Origin: an uncultured Candidatus Melainabacteria bacterium | GTDB taxonomy: Bacteria > Cyanobacteriota > Vampirovibrionia > Gastranaerophilales > Gastranaerophilaceae | Reading direction: 5' to 3' | Length of the DNA: 36,330 bases | NCBI GenBank assembly: GCA_949398305.1 | Contig: CASLVD010000012.1 | Coordinates: 1 to 36,330 of the forward strand | Part shown: positions 30,735 to 36,330 of the stretch, piece after piece | Position numbering within the stretch: position 1 is the stretch's first letter | How the letters are laid out: the number at the start of each line of letters is the position of its first letter | Notes under the pieces: model-generated | What the model saw: only the letters and a program-made list of their open reading frames with translations | What the model was told of the DNA's origin: nothing | The model's database searches: none | Made by a program: the position numbers and the translations under genes

Positions 30735-31484
30735 ATGAAAATTGGTGTTGTTGGTTTAGGTTTAATTGGCGGTTCAATTTTTAAGGACTTAAAAAAGCTT
30801 AATTACAATGTTATTGCTGTTTCAAATTCTCAATGCGGCGAAGGAATTTATAAAAATTACGAGGTTTTAAAAACTTGTGATTTTGTATTTGTTTGTTCTG
30901 CAATGAATAAAACGCTTGAGATATTGGATAAATTAGAAGAAATTTTACCGCCTGACACGGTTGTAACAGATGTTTGTTCGTTGAAAGGTTTTGTTTCAAA
31001 AAAAGCCCGTCCGTATAAATTTGTTCCGTCACATCCTATGGCAGGAACTGAGCATAAGGGATTTGAAAATTCATTTGAAGGACTTTTTAGGGGGGCAAAA
31101 TGGGTTATTACACCTGTTTTTGGGGAGGATTCAAGACTTGTTGAATTAATAGAAGAACTTGGTGCAAGTCCTGTTATCACAACACCTGAAAAACATGATG
31201 AAGCTGTTGCATTGATTTCTCACATGCCGATGGTTATAGCTCAGGCAATATTTAAAACAGCGGCGGAAAATCCTTTAGCACTTGAAATTGCGGCATCAGG
31301 TTTTCGTGATATGACACGTCTTGCGATGTCAAATACTGAAATGGCAAATGATATGGTTCAGATAAATTCTGAAAATATTCAAATAAGTATTTTAAAACTT
31401 TATAAAACGATTGGCGACCTAACTAATTCGGATTATCTTGAACAGATAAATGAAATTAAATTAAATCGCCAATCGTGGGGATAA
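30735..31484 (+). CDS. tyrA: Prephenate/arogenate dehydrogenase
   Basis: Oxidatively decarboxylates prephenate or arogenate toward tyrosine, with NAD(P). The 249-residue protein has the Rossmann start MKIGVVGLGLIGGSIFKDL, the conserved DVCSLKG, FVPSHPMAGTE with the catalytic His, and the late AVALISHMPMVIAQAI helix. Size is slightly short but complete; it lacks an ACT or chorismate mutase domain. ATG 30735 is chosen because AAGGAG precedes it; the upstream frame is not needed. It follows the XRE regulator 4 gene. Another shikimate-pathway gene, aroF, lies 1.6 kb away. Confidence 0.94.
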   Translation: MKIGVVGLGLIGGSIFKDLKKLNYNVIAVSNSQCGEGIYKNYEVLKTCDFVFVCSAMNKTLEILDKLEEILPPDTVVTDVCSLKGFVSKKARPYKFVPSHPMAGTEHKGFENSFEGLFRGAKWVITPVFGEDSRLVELIEELGASPVITTPEKHDEAVALISHMPMVIAQAIFKTAAENPLALEIAASGFRDMTRLAMSNTEMANDMVQINSENIQISILKLYKTIGDLTNSDYLEQINEIKLNRQSWG

Positions 31485-31503
31485 ATATTGTTGCAACTAT
31501 TTT
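31477..31503 (+). repeat. Variant of the dispersed repeat at the tyrA stop
   Basis: GGGGATAAATATTGTTGCAA overlaps the tyrA stop codon and resembles GGGGTAAATATTGTTACCAA at 23532. Its GC-rich half is missing. Confidence 0.45.
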
Positions 31504-31504
31504 G

Positions 31505-31930
31505 TTATGGAGTTGGTGTTGCCGGAGCTTTTTTGAATAAGTTTTTTACCCATTGAGCACCTTTATTATATAAATTTGTAACTTTTGTTTTTGCTGTTGT
31601 TAAATGTGGTTTGACTTTAGCTAGGCCATCTTTAACCCATTGACCTACTTTAGAATTTTTTAAATATGTATAAGCTTTAGTTGCAACATTTTTTAGTTTT
31701 CCTCTGAATACATATGCTAAAACTGCTGTTGCTGCAAGACCTGCAACTGTGCCTACAACTTTTGTGGTGTTTGATTTTTGTTCTTTTTCAGGGAAAATTA
31801 AGCCCGGTTTCCAGGTAGTTTTTTCGCCTGTAATCGGATCGATATAAACATTATCAGTTTTTGGATTAACTGCTCTTTGTTGAAAATTTGGAGCATAAGC
31901 TGCTGTTGAACCTACAAATAATGATGACAT
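31505..31930 (-). CDS. Small Lys-rich protein with one hydrophobic segment, unknown function
   Basis: A 141-residue protein. The N-terminal 50 residues are neutral with DPITGEKTTWKPG. A hydrophobic segment (about 56-75: VVGTVAGLAATAVLAYVF) follows, then a basic, Lys/Thr/Val-rich helical part (YLKNSKVGQWVKDGLAKVKP) ending in Pro/Thr repeats (APATPTP). It may be a membrane-anchored, DNA- or polyanion-binding or surface protein. AAAGGA precedes the ATG. It lies alone between tyrA (convergent) and the second pilin gene. Confidence 0.65.
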   Translation of the reverse strand: MSSLFVGSTAAYAPNFQQRAVNPKTDNVYIDPITGEKTTWKPGLIFPEKEQKSNTTKVVGTVAGLAATAVLAYVFRGKLKNVATKAYTYLKNSKVGQWVKDGLAKVKPHLTTAKTKVTNLYNKGAQWVKNLFKKAPATPTP

Positions 31931-32007
31931 AACACATTTTCCTTTCTAACCTTTTACCTACATTTTTATAAAGTATTTTTCGATAAAAAAATTGCCTTTT
32001 TGAAAAA

Positions 32008-32050
32008 ATAACAAAAATAAATGCCTGAATATCTGCGAATATTCAAGCAT
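32008..32050 (-). terminator. Terminator of the second pilin gene
   Basis: On the minus strand an ATGC/GCAT plus TGAATAT/ATATTCA stem with one mismatch is followed by a T-rich tail (TTATTTTTG). It is the only structure between the pilin stop and the next gene. Confidence 0.55.
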
Positions 32051-32075
32051 TTTAGTTCTTAATAAATTTTAATAT

Positions 32076-32726
32076 TTATTTTAAATAATCCATATTTCCG
32101 TTGTGCAGAAGATGATATGTGCATCCCCAGCCGGATGAGTTTTTATTACAATCATATACAAGTGACGGATCTCCTAACGGATGTAGACCTTTATTTTTAA
32201 CATATCCAAAAGTAAATAAGTCTTGTCCTATTTGATTTGGCGGGGCTGTACCGTTTGTATCTACAAAAAAATCTATTAATTCATTTTCATTCCATTTACC
32301 AAAACTTATAGAAGTTCCGTTCAATAATACTATTTTATATGTTCCGTTTCCGCCATAATTTCCGGCAGTATTGCCGTTTAAATATTTGTAATGCCCGCTG
32401 TACATACAAGGTGTATTTGTTTCAACTCCGCAATCTTGAGCTACTTTTATGGATGTTAATAAGATTTTTGCAATCTTTAATGAATCTTCTGATTTGTAAT
32501 ATTCTTGTGAAAGATTCCAATCATCCGGAGTGCCATACTCTTCTTCTACACTTCGTAATGCTTGTGAAAGTATTGAGTATGTTTCTTTCAAACGGGTATA
32601 AGTTTGTTTTTCGTAGTATTTACTCATAAGTGTCGGAATTGTCATTGCCGCAACAACACCGATAATGCCCAGAGTGATAAGAACTTCAGCCAATGTAAAT
32701 GCCAATTTCTTGTGTGTATTTGTCAT
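32076..32726 (-). CDS. Type IV pilin-like / pseudopilin protein 2
   Basis: A 216-residue secreted prepilin-like protein with a 9-residue leader. The signal is KKLA then FTLAEVLITLGIIGVV, with cleavage expected after Ala9 (Ala for the usual Gly) and Glu14 as the conserved Glu5. Two Cys pairs and a loop VDTNGTAPPNQIGQDLF are shared with pilin 1 (VDINGG.KPN..G.DVF), so the two are related although the rest of their sequences has diverged. The ribosome-binding site is GGGAGAG. It is divergent from XRE gene 2, 82 nt away, under the promoter and operator at 32759-32815. Confidence 0.9.
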   Translation of the reverse strand: MTNTHKKLAFTLAEVLITLGIIGVVAAMTIPTLMSKYYEKQTYTRLKETYSILSQALRSVEEEYGTPDDWNLSQEYYKSEDSLKIAKILLTSIKVAQDCGVETNTPCMYSGHYKYLNGNTAGNYGGNGTYKIVLLNGTSISFGKWNENELIDFFVDTNGTAPPNQIGQDLFTFGYVKNKGLHPLGDPSLVYDCNKNSSGWGCTYHLLHNGNMDYLK

Positions 32727-32758
32727 TGTTTACTCTCCCTGATGAAGTTAACCGGATT

Positions 32759-32776
32759 TGTTTCCATTTGGAAACA
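32759..32776. promoter_or_regulatory. Operator candidate TGTTTCCATTTGGAAACA
   Basis: A perfect 18-bp inverted repeat (8-bp arms around TT). It starts exactly 10 nt after the pilin -10 box, covering the first transcribed bases, and lies at the -35 side of the XRE promoter. A dimeric regulator bound here could block both genes. Confidence 0.7.
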
Positions 32777-32786
32777 TATAGGATTG

Positions 32787-32815
32787 ATTATAATCTTATA
32801 ATTTCAATATGTCAA
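32787..32815 (-). promoter_or_regulatory. Consensus sigma70 promoter of pilin 2
   Basis: On the minus strand TTGACA (32810-32815), 17 nt, TATAAT (32787-32792): both hexamers match the consensus. The -35 box overlaps the start codon of the XRE gene. Confidence 0.8.
32797..32802 (+). promoter_or_regulatory. -10 element of XRE gene 2, leaderless
   Basis: TATAAT ends exactly 6 nt before the ATG at 32809; no Shine-Dalgarno is present. It lies in the spacer of the pilin promoter, so the two cannot be used at once. Confidence 0.55.
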
Positions 32816-33102
32816 GTAAAAATCCTGCGGGTACTATTAATAAAGAAAACTTATATTTAAAAGAATTTGGTCAAAGTTTAAAGAGTTTGAGAATCGGATA
32901 TGCACAAAAAAGTCTGCGCATATTTGCATACGAAACAGATGTTCCGTGTGCAACATTAAGCAGAATAGAAAATGGACTGCGTATTCCTAATATTATAATT
33001 TTAAAACGTCTGGCAGCAGGTTTTGACTGGACAGTAGAAGAATTAATTGCAAATATAGAAAAAAATATTCCGGAAGAAATCAGGACTTTTGATGTTTTAT
33101 AA
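32809..33102 (+). CDS. XRE-family helix-turn-helix regulator 2
   Basis: A 97-residue regulator: a short N-terminal extension (MSSKNPAGTINKENLYL), then a Cro/C1 HTH (about residues 20-80) with LKSLRIGYAQKSLRIFAYET and CATLSRIENGLRIPN, and a short tail. It has no sensing domain. It lies divergent from pilin 2 with a perfect palindrome in between, and is likely to regulate itself and the pilin. The message appears leaderless. It stops 1 nt from the convergent aroF gene. Confidence 0.87.
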   Translation: MSSKNPAGTINKENLYLKEFGQSLKSLRIGYAQKSLRIFAYETDVPCATLSRIENGLRIPNIIILKRLAAGFDWTVEELIANIEKNIPEEIRTFDVL

Positions 33103-33103
33103 A

Positions 33104-34153
33104 CTATTCCACGCAAGAAAAAGACGAGCTTTTTTCAAGGTGTAGAGTATCAATTAAATTATTTAATCTTGTGAAAACTTCTTTGAATTGCGGGATAGAA
33201 AGACTTTGTTTCCCGTCACTGAGTGCTTGAGACGGGTTGTGATGAACTTCAACCATAATTCCGTCAGCACCTACAACAAGTCCTGCTTTTGCCATTGGTT
33301 CAATCAGGTATCTTTGACCTGTACCATGGCTCGGGTCAACAATAATTGGCAGATGAGAATATTTTTTGATAACAGGAATTGCCGAAATATCAAGAAGATT
33401 TCTTGTAAATGCACTGTCAAAACTTTTCAAACCTCGCTCACAAAGAATAACTTTTTCGTTTCCGTTATACATAATATGTTCTGCCGCAAGCAGGAATTCT
33501 CTGATTGTATTTGCAGGTCCTCTTTTTAAGATAACAGGTTTGTTGCATTTGCCGACTGATTTTAAAAGTTTAAAGTTTTGCATGTTTCTTGCACCGATTT
33601 GGATAATATCAGCGTATTTGCATACCAAATCTAAATCAGCAGAATCCATCAATTCTGTAACGACCAGAAGTCCGGTTTCTTCTTTAGCACGGGCAAGAAG
33701 TTGTAAGCCTTTTTCACCTAACCCGTCAAAATCATAAGGTGAGGTTCTCGGTTTGAATGCTCCGCCGCGAAGGAATTGGCAGCCAAGCTCTTTTGCCGCA
33801 AATGCAACCTGACGTAATCCTTCATAATCTTCTTCAACGGAACACGGACCTACCATCGCTACAGGACGGTTAGCTCCGCCAATTTTTACACCGTTTTCAA
33901 ATTCTATTACAGTATCTTCAGATTTTCTGTCGCGTGAAGCCAGTCTAAAAGGCTCGCGGATAAACTTAATTTGTTTAACCCCTTCAAGTGCTTCAATTCT
34001 TCCCGGTGATAATGTTGTTTTATCTCCGAGGGCATCAATTACTGTATGAACATCGCCTTCTTTTACAAGAACTTGAAATCCGTGTTCCTTTAATAAATCT
34101 GTGACGGTTTGGATATTAACCTTACTTGCGTCACGTTCCATAATTATAATCAT
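33104..34153 (-). CDS. aroF: 3-deoxy-7-phosphoheptulonate (DAHP) synthase, type I-beta
   Basis: First step of the shikimate pathway: joins phosphoenolpyruvate and erythrose 4-phosphate. The 349-residue protein has an N-terminal ferredoxin-like regulatory domain (about residues 1-70, MIIIMERDASKVNIQ) as in Thermotoga DAHP synthase, then the catalytic barrel with AMVGPCSVE (Cys metal ligand), GGAFKPRTSPYDFDGLG, ILKRGPANTIREFL and IVDPSHGTG. Length fits the type I-beta family. AAGGA precedes the ATG. The promoter lies 33 nt upstream and its -35 box overlaps the eno stop codon. tyrA nearby is in the same overall pathway. Confidence 0.96.
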   Translation of the reverse strand: MIIIMERDASKVNIQTVTDLLKEHGFQVLVKEGDVHTVIDALGDKTTLSPGRIEALEGVKQIKFIREPFRLASRDRKSEDTVIEFENGVKIGGANRPVAMVGPCSVEEDYEGLRQVAFAAKELGCQFLRGGAFKPRTSPYDFDGLGEKGLQLLARAKEETGLLVVTELMDSADLDLVCKYADIIQIGARNMQNFKLLKSVGKCNKPVILKRGPANTIREFLLAAEHIMYNGNEKVILCERGLKSFDSAFTRNLLDISAIPVIKKYSHLPIIVDPSHGTGQRYLIEPMAKAGLVVGADGIMVEVHHNPSQALSDGKQSLSIPQFKEVFTRLNNLIDTLHLEKSSSFSCVE

Positions 34154-34185
34154 AGTTTTTTCCTTTTTAAATAATATTTACTATG

Positions 34186-34214
34186 ATTATAGAAAACAAA
34201 TTTAAAATAATCAA
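34186..34214 (-). promoter_or_regulatory. sigma70-type promoter of aroF
   Basis: On the minus strand TTGATT (34209-34214), 17 nt, TATAAT (34186-34191). The -35 box overlaps the eno stop codon. Confidence 0.65.
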
Positions 34215-35488
34215 TATTTTTTCGGATTAAAAGCGTTCATGCCGAGATATTTTGCGTTTTTACCGAGTTTCTGTTCGATTTTTAGCAGTCTGTTGTATTT
34301 TGCAACTCTTTCCGAGCGAGAAAGTGAACCGGTTTTAATTAGTCCTGAGTTTACTCCGACTGCCAAATCGGCAATAAATGTATCTTCGGTTTCACCCGAA
34401 CGGTGTGAAATTACTGTTGTATAATTATTGTTTTTGGCAAGATTTATTGCTTCGAGAGTTTCAGAAACAGTACCTATCTGGTTTAATTTTATTAAAACAG
34501 AGTTTGCGGCAGATTCTTTTATCCCTTGTTTGATTCGTTTTATATTAGTTACAAAAAGATCATCCCCGACAAGCTGACATTTGCGTCCGATACTTTGACT
34601 CAAATGTTTCCAGCCTTGCCAGTCATCTTCTGCCATGCCGTCTTCTATAGAAATTATCGGATATTTATTAACCAGATTTTCTAAAATTTCTGCAAATTCA
34701 ATACTGTTATATGCGGAATCTTTTATAAAATATTTTCCGTTATTATAAAATTCACTTGAAGCTACATCAAGGCAGATTTTTACCTGTTCTGTTGTGTAGT
34801 TTGCAGCTTGAATAGCTTCAATTACAAGATCAATTGCATCGGAGTTTGTTTCAAGATTAGGCGCAAATCCGCCTTCATCACCGACACCTGTTGAAAAGTT
34901 TTTCTTATTTAAGATTTTTTTAAGTGAATAAAAAACTTCTGCCCCAATCTGTATAGCTTCTGAAAAACTTTTTGCCCCGACAGGTGCAATCATGAATTCC
35001 TGAAATTCAATATTATTATTTGCATGTGCTCCGCCGTTTAAAATGTTCATCATCGGAACAGGCATGATAGCTGCATTAATCCCGCCAAGATACTCATATA
35101 AAGGAATTCCGTAACAATTTGCTCCTGCTCTTGCACATGCCATCGAAACCCCGAGTGTAGCGTTAGCTCCCAAAGTACTTTTGTTTTCTGTACCGTCAAG
35201 CGTAATTAATGTACGATCAATTAAATACTGGTTATCAACATTTTTATTTACCAAAGCCGGTGCAATAATTTTATTGATATTGTTTACTGCTTTTTTAACA
35301 CTTTTACCGTCAAAATCCCCTTCATTATCTCTTAGTTCAAGTGCTTCAAATTTACCGGTTGAAGCACCTGATGGAACTGAGGCAATGCCATTTTCACCTG
35401 AAAATAATTTAACTTCAACTTCGATTGTAGGGTTGCCGCGTGAATCAAGAATCTGACGGGCATGAATATTTTTTATTGCACTGGACAT
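34211..35488 (-). CDS. eno: Enolase
   Basis: Converts 2-phosphoglycerate to phosphoenolpyruvate in glycolysis. The 425-residue protein is of full length and has [67 protein letters not shown] (metal ligands), [20 protein letters not shown] and [20 protein letters not shown] precedes the ATG. It follows gph by 59 nt on the same strand and may share its transcript, though I saw no promoter between. Confidence 0.97.
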   Translation of the reverse strand: MSSAIKNIHARQILDSRGNPTIEVEVKLFSGENGIASVPSGASTGKFEALELRDNEGDFDGKSVKKAVNNINKIIAPALVNKNVDNQYLIDRTLITLDGTENKSTLGANATLGVSMACARAGANCYGIPLYEYLGGINAAIMPVPMMNILNGGAHANNNIEFQEFMIAPVGAKSFSEAIQIGAEVFYSLKKILNKKNFSTGVGDEGGFAPNLETNSDAIDLVIEAIQAANYTTEQVKICLDVASSEFYNNGKYFIKDSAYNSIEFAEILENLVNKYPIISIEDGMAEDDWQGWKHLSQSIGRKCQLVGDDLFVTNIKRIKQGIKESAANSVLIKLNQIGTVSETLEAINLAKNNNYTTVISHRSGETEDTFIADLAVGVNSGLIKTGSLSRSERVAKYNRLLKIEQKLGKNAKYLGMNAFNPKKY

Positions 35489-35547
35489 TTTAAACTCTCC
35501 TTTTAAAATAAGGATAAGTTATTTAAAAGTTAATTGAATCAGTCCGG

Positions 35548-36213
35548 TTACTTAAGTCTGTTTTCTAAAATATCTATAATCTCATCAGGTGAATCAATTA
35601 TAATTTCTGCATCATGTTTTGTTAAAAATTCACGGTTTCTGAATCCCCATGTGACACTGATACAAGGCATTCTAGAATTCTTAGCTGTCATAATATCAAC
35701 ATCTGAATCACCAACATAAACAGCCTCATTATTGGTTAGGTTAAATTTTTCTAATACTTTTAAAACTGTGTCAGGAGCAGGTTTTTTTCTAATTCCGCAA
35801 GCTTCATTTTCTCCTGCTGCAAAATCAATTAAATCAGGAAAATATTTACTGCATAGTTCTTTTACTGCCATATCAAATTTATTTGAAACAACTGCTGTAA
35901 TATATCCTTTTTGTTTTAAAGTTTTTAACATTTGGGGAATTTTGTTATATGGCGCAGTTTTATTATACATGTTTTTAGAGTAATGATTTTTAAAAGTTTC
36001 AAGACACTGTTGAAAATCAGGATTATCCTTTCCGTCCGGAATTGCACGCTCAATAAGTTTTGCAACACCATTTCCTACGAATTGGCATATTTCATCTATT
36101 GTCTTTGTAGGATAATTTAAACAGCTAAGCGCATAATTTGTACTGTTTTTTAAATCTTCAAGAGTATTTATTAGTGTACCGTCCAGGTCAAAAATTACAA
36201 TTTTTTTCTTCAT
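35548..36213 (-). CDS. gph: Phosphoglycolate phosphatase-like HAD hydrolase
   Basis: A 221-residue HAD subclass I phosphatase, in the Gph/PGP group. Motif I is IVIFDLDGTLINTLEDL (nucleophile and acid Asp); a helical cap domain follows (about residues 16-85), then VVSNKFD (motif II), KPAPDTVL with the catalytic Lys, and VYVGDSDVDIMTAKN (motif IV). An ATG 33 nt upstream is in frame, but ATG 36213 is chosen because TATAAT ends exactly 6 nt before it and no ribosome-binding site serves either. Substrate could be phosphoglycolate or another small phosphate. Confidence 0.9.
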   Translation of the reverse strand: MKKKIVIFDLDGTLINTLEDLKNSTNYALSCLNYPTKTIDEICQFVGNGVAKLIERAIPDGKDNPDFQQCLETFKNHYSKNMYNKTAPYNKIPQMLKTLKQKGYITAVVSNKFDMAVKELCSKYFPDLIDFAAGENEACGIRKKPAPDTVLKVLEKFNLTNNEAVYVGDSDVDIMTAKNSRMPCISVTWGFRNREFLTKHDAEIIIDSPDEIIDILENRLK

Positions 36214-36219
36214 AGAGCT

Positions 36220-36225
36220 ATTATA
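36220..36225 (-). promoter_or_regulatory. -10 element of gph, leaderless
   Basis: On the minus strand TATAAT is followed by 6 nt and the ATG at 36213. No clear -35 box. The remaining 105 nt to the window end hold nothing else that I can recognise. Confidence 0.5.
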
Positions 36226-36330
36226 TAACAACTTTTTCAAAATCAAAATTTTGATAAAATTTTAATAGGGATATCTGTTTATATATCGTGCAGGGCAATA
36301 CTTTTAGAAATCTTTTTTGAAAAATTTTTG

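Noticed and set aside
33366-33737. 123-codon plus-strand frame opposite aroF
   Set aside because: aroF is unmistakable on the minus strand and this frame has no start signal.
1-36330. CRISPR arrays, tRNA and rRNA genes, prophage, restriction-modification or toxin-antitoxin genes
   Set aside because: I looked for repeated spacers, T-loop GGTTCGAATCC-type sequences and the usual protein motifs and found none. The XRE genes are not next to toxin-like genes.

Overview
The window is AT-rich, densely coding DNA of a bacterium with ordinary sigma70-type promoters and the standard genetic code. The gene set points to a non-photosynthetic cyanobacterial relative of the Melainabacteria / Gastranaerophilales type: a SepF with its YggS partner, an LdpA-type 4Fe-4S protein (a family known from cyanobacterial light input), the [FeFe]-hydrogenase maturases HydG and HydF, pilin-like proteins sharing the FTLAEVLITLGIIGVVAAMT start, and several unrecognised small proteins. 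No photosynthesis gene is present. The lineage call is an inference from gene content, not from a marker-gene tree. No rRNA, tRNA, CRISPR array, transposase or prophage gene was seen.

Layout. 1-2.8 kb: sepF and yggS, a DUF2023-like gene and a ZIP metal transporter. 2.8-6.1 kb: rplI, then a short MetE-like methyltransferase, a CooC-type ATPase and folD, which read like a one-carbon / methionine operon. 6.1-9.3 kb: a membrane-anchored class A beta-lactamase fold protein lacking the general-base Glu, LdpA and a phosphopantetheinyl transferase. 9.3-10.6 kb: a pilin-like gene with a divergent XRE regulator, a duplicated pilin 3' end and a dispersed repeat. 10.6-15.9 kb: glmU-hydG, a Nudix hydrolase, a HAD phosphatase, ispF and two small unknown genes. 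16-20 kb: creD and an operon of three unrecognised proteins behind a good promoter and a candidate 42-residue leader ORF. 20-23.5 kb: a histidine kinase with no sensor domain, a REC-GGDEF-REC protein whose first two domains are degenerate, and an acyltransferase. 23.6-27 kb: surface-glycan genes (Stealth, GT8, LicD) around an XRE regulator. 27-30 kb: hydF, rpsO, a GC-rich non-coding island and a low-complexity secreted-looking protein. 30-36 kb: XRE plus tyrA, a second pilin/XRE pair, aroF, eno and gph.

Three patterns stand out. (1) Two pilin-like genes sit head to head with small XRE genes and share almost the same control region: a good promoter for the pilin, a perfect palindrome starting exactly 10 nt after its -10 box, and an overlapping promoter for the regulator. 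(2) Eight genes have a -10 hexamer ending exactly 6 nt before the ATG and no Shine-Dalgarno sequence, which predicts leaderless mRNAs beside normal SD-led genes. (3) A GC-rich dispersed repeat (core TCCTCGGCCGGACGGGGC, then TGCTACCAATT) abuts stop codons and, in one pilin gene, is read in frame just before the prepilin cleavage site.

How the genes may work together: hydG and hydF imply an [FeFe] hydrogenase elsewhere and fermentative anaerobic life. The MetE-like/CooC/FolD set suggests methionine synthesis using an unusual methyl donor. The pilins, glycosyltransferases, CreD, PlsC and unknown membrane proteins describe the cell surface, much of it next to dedicated XRE switches.
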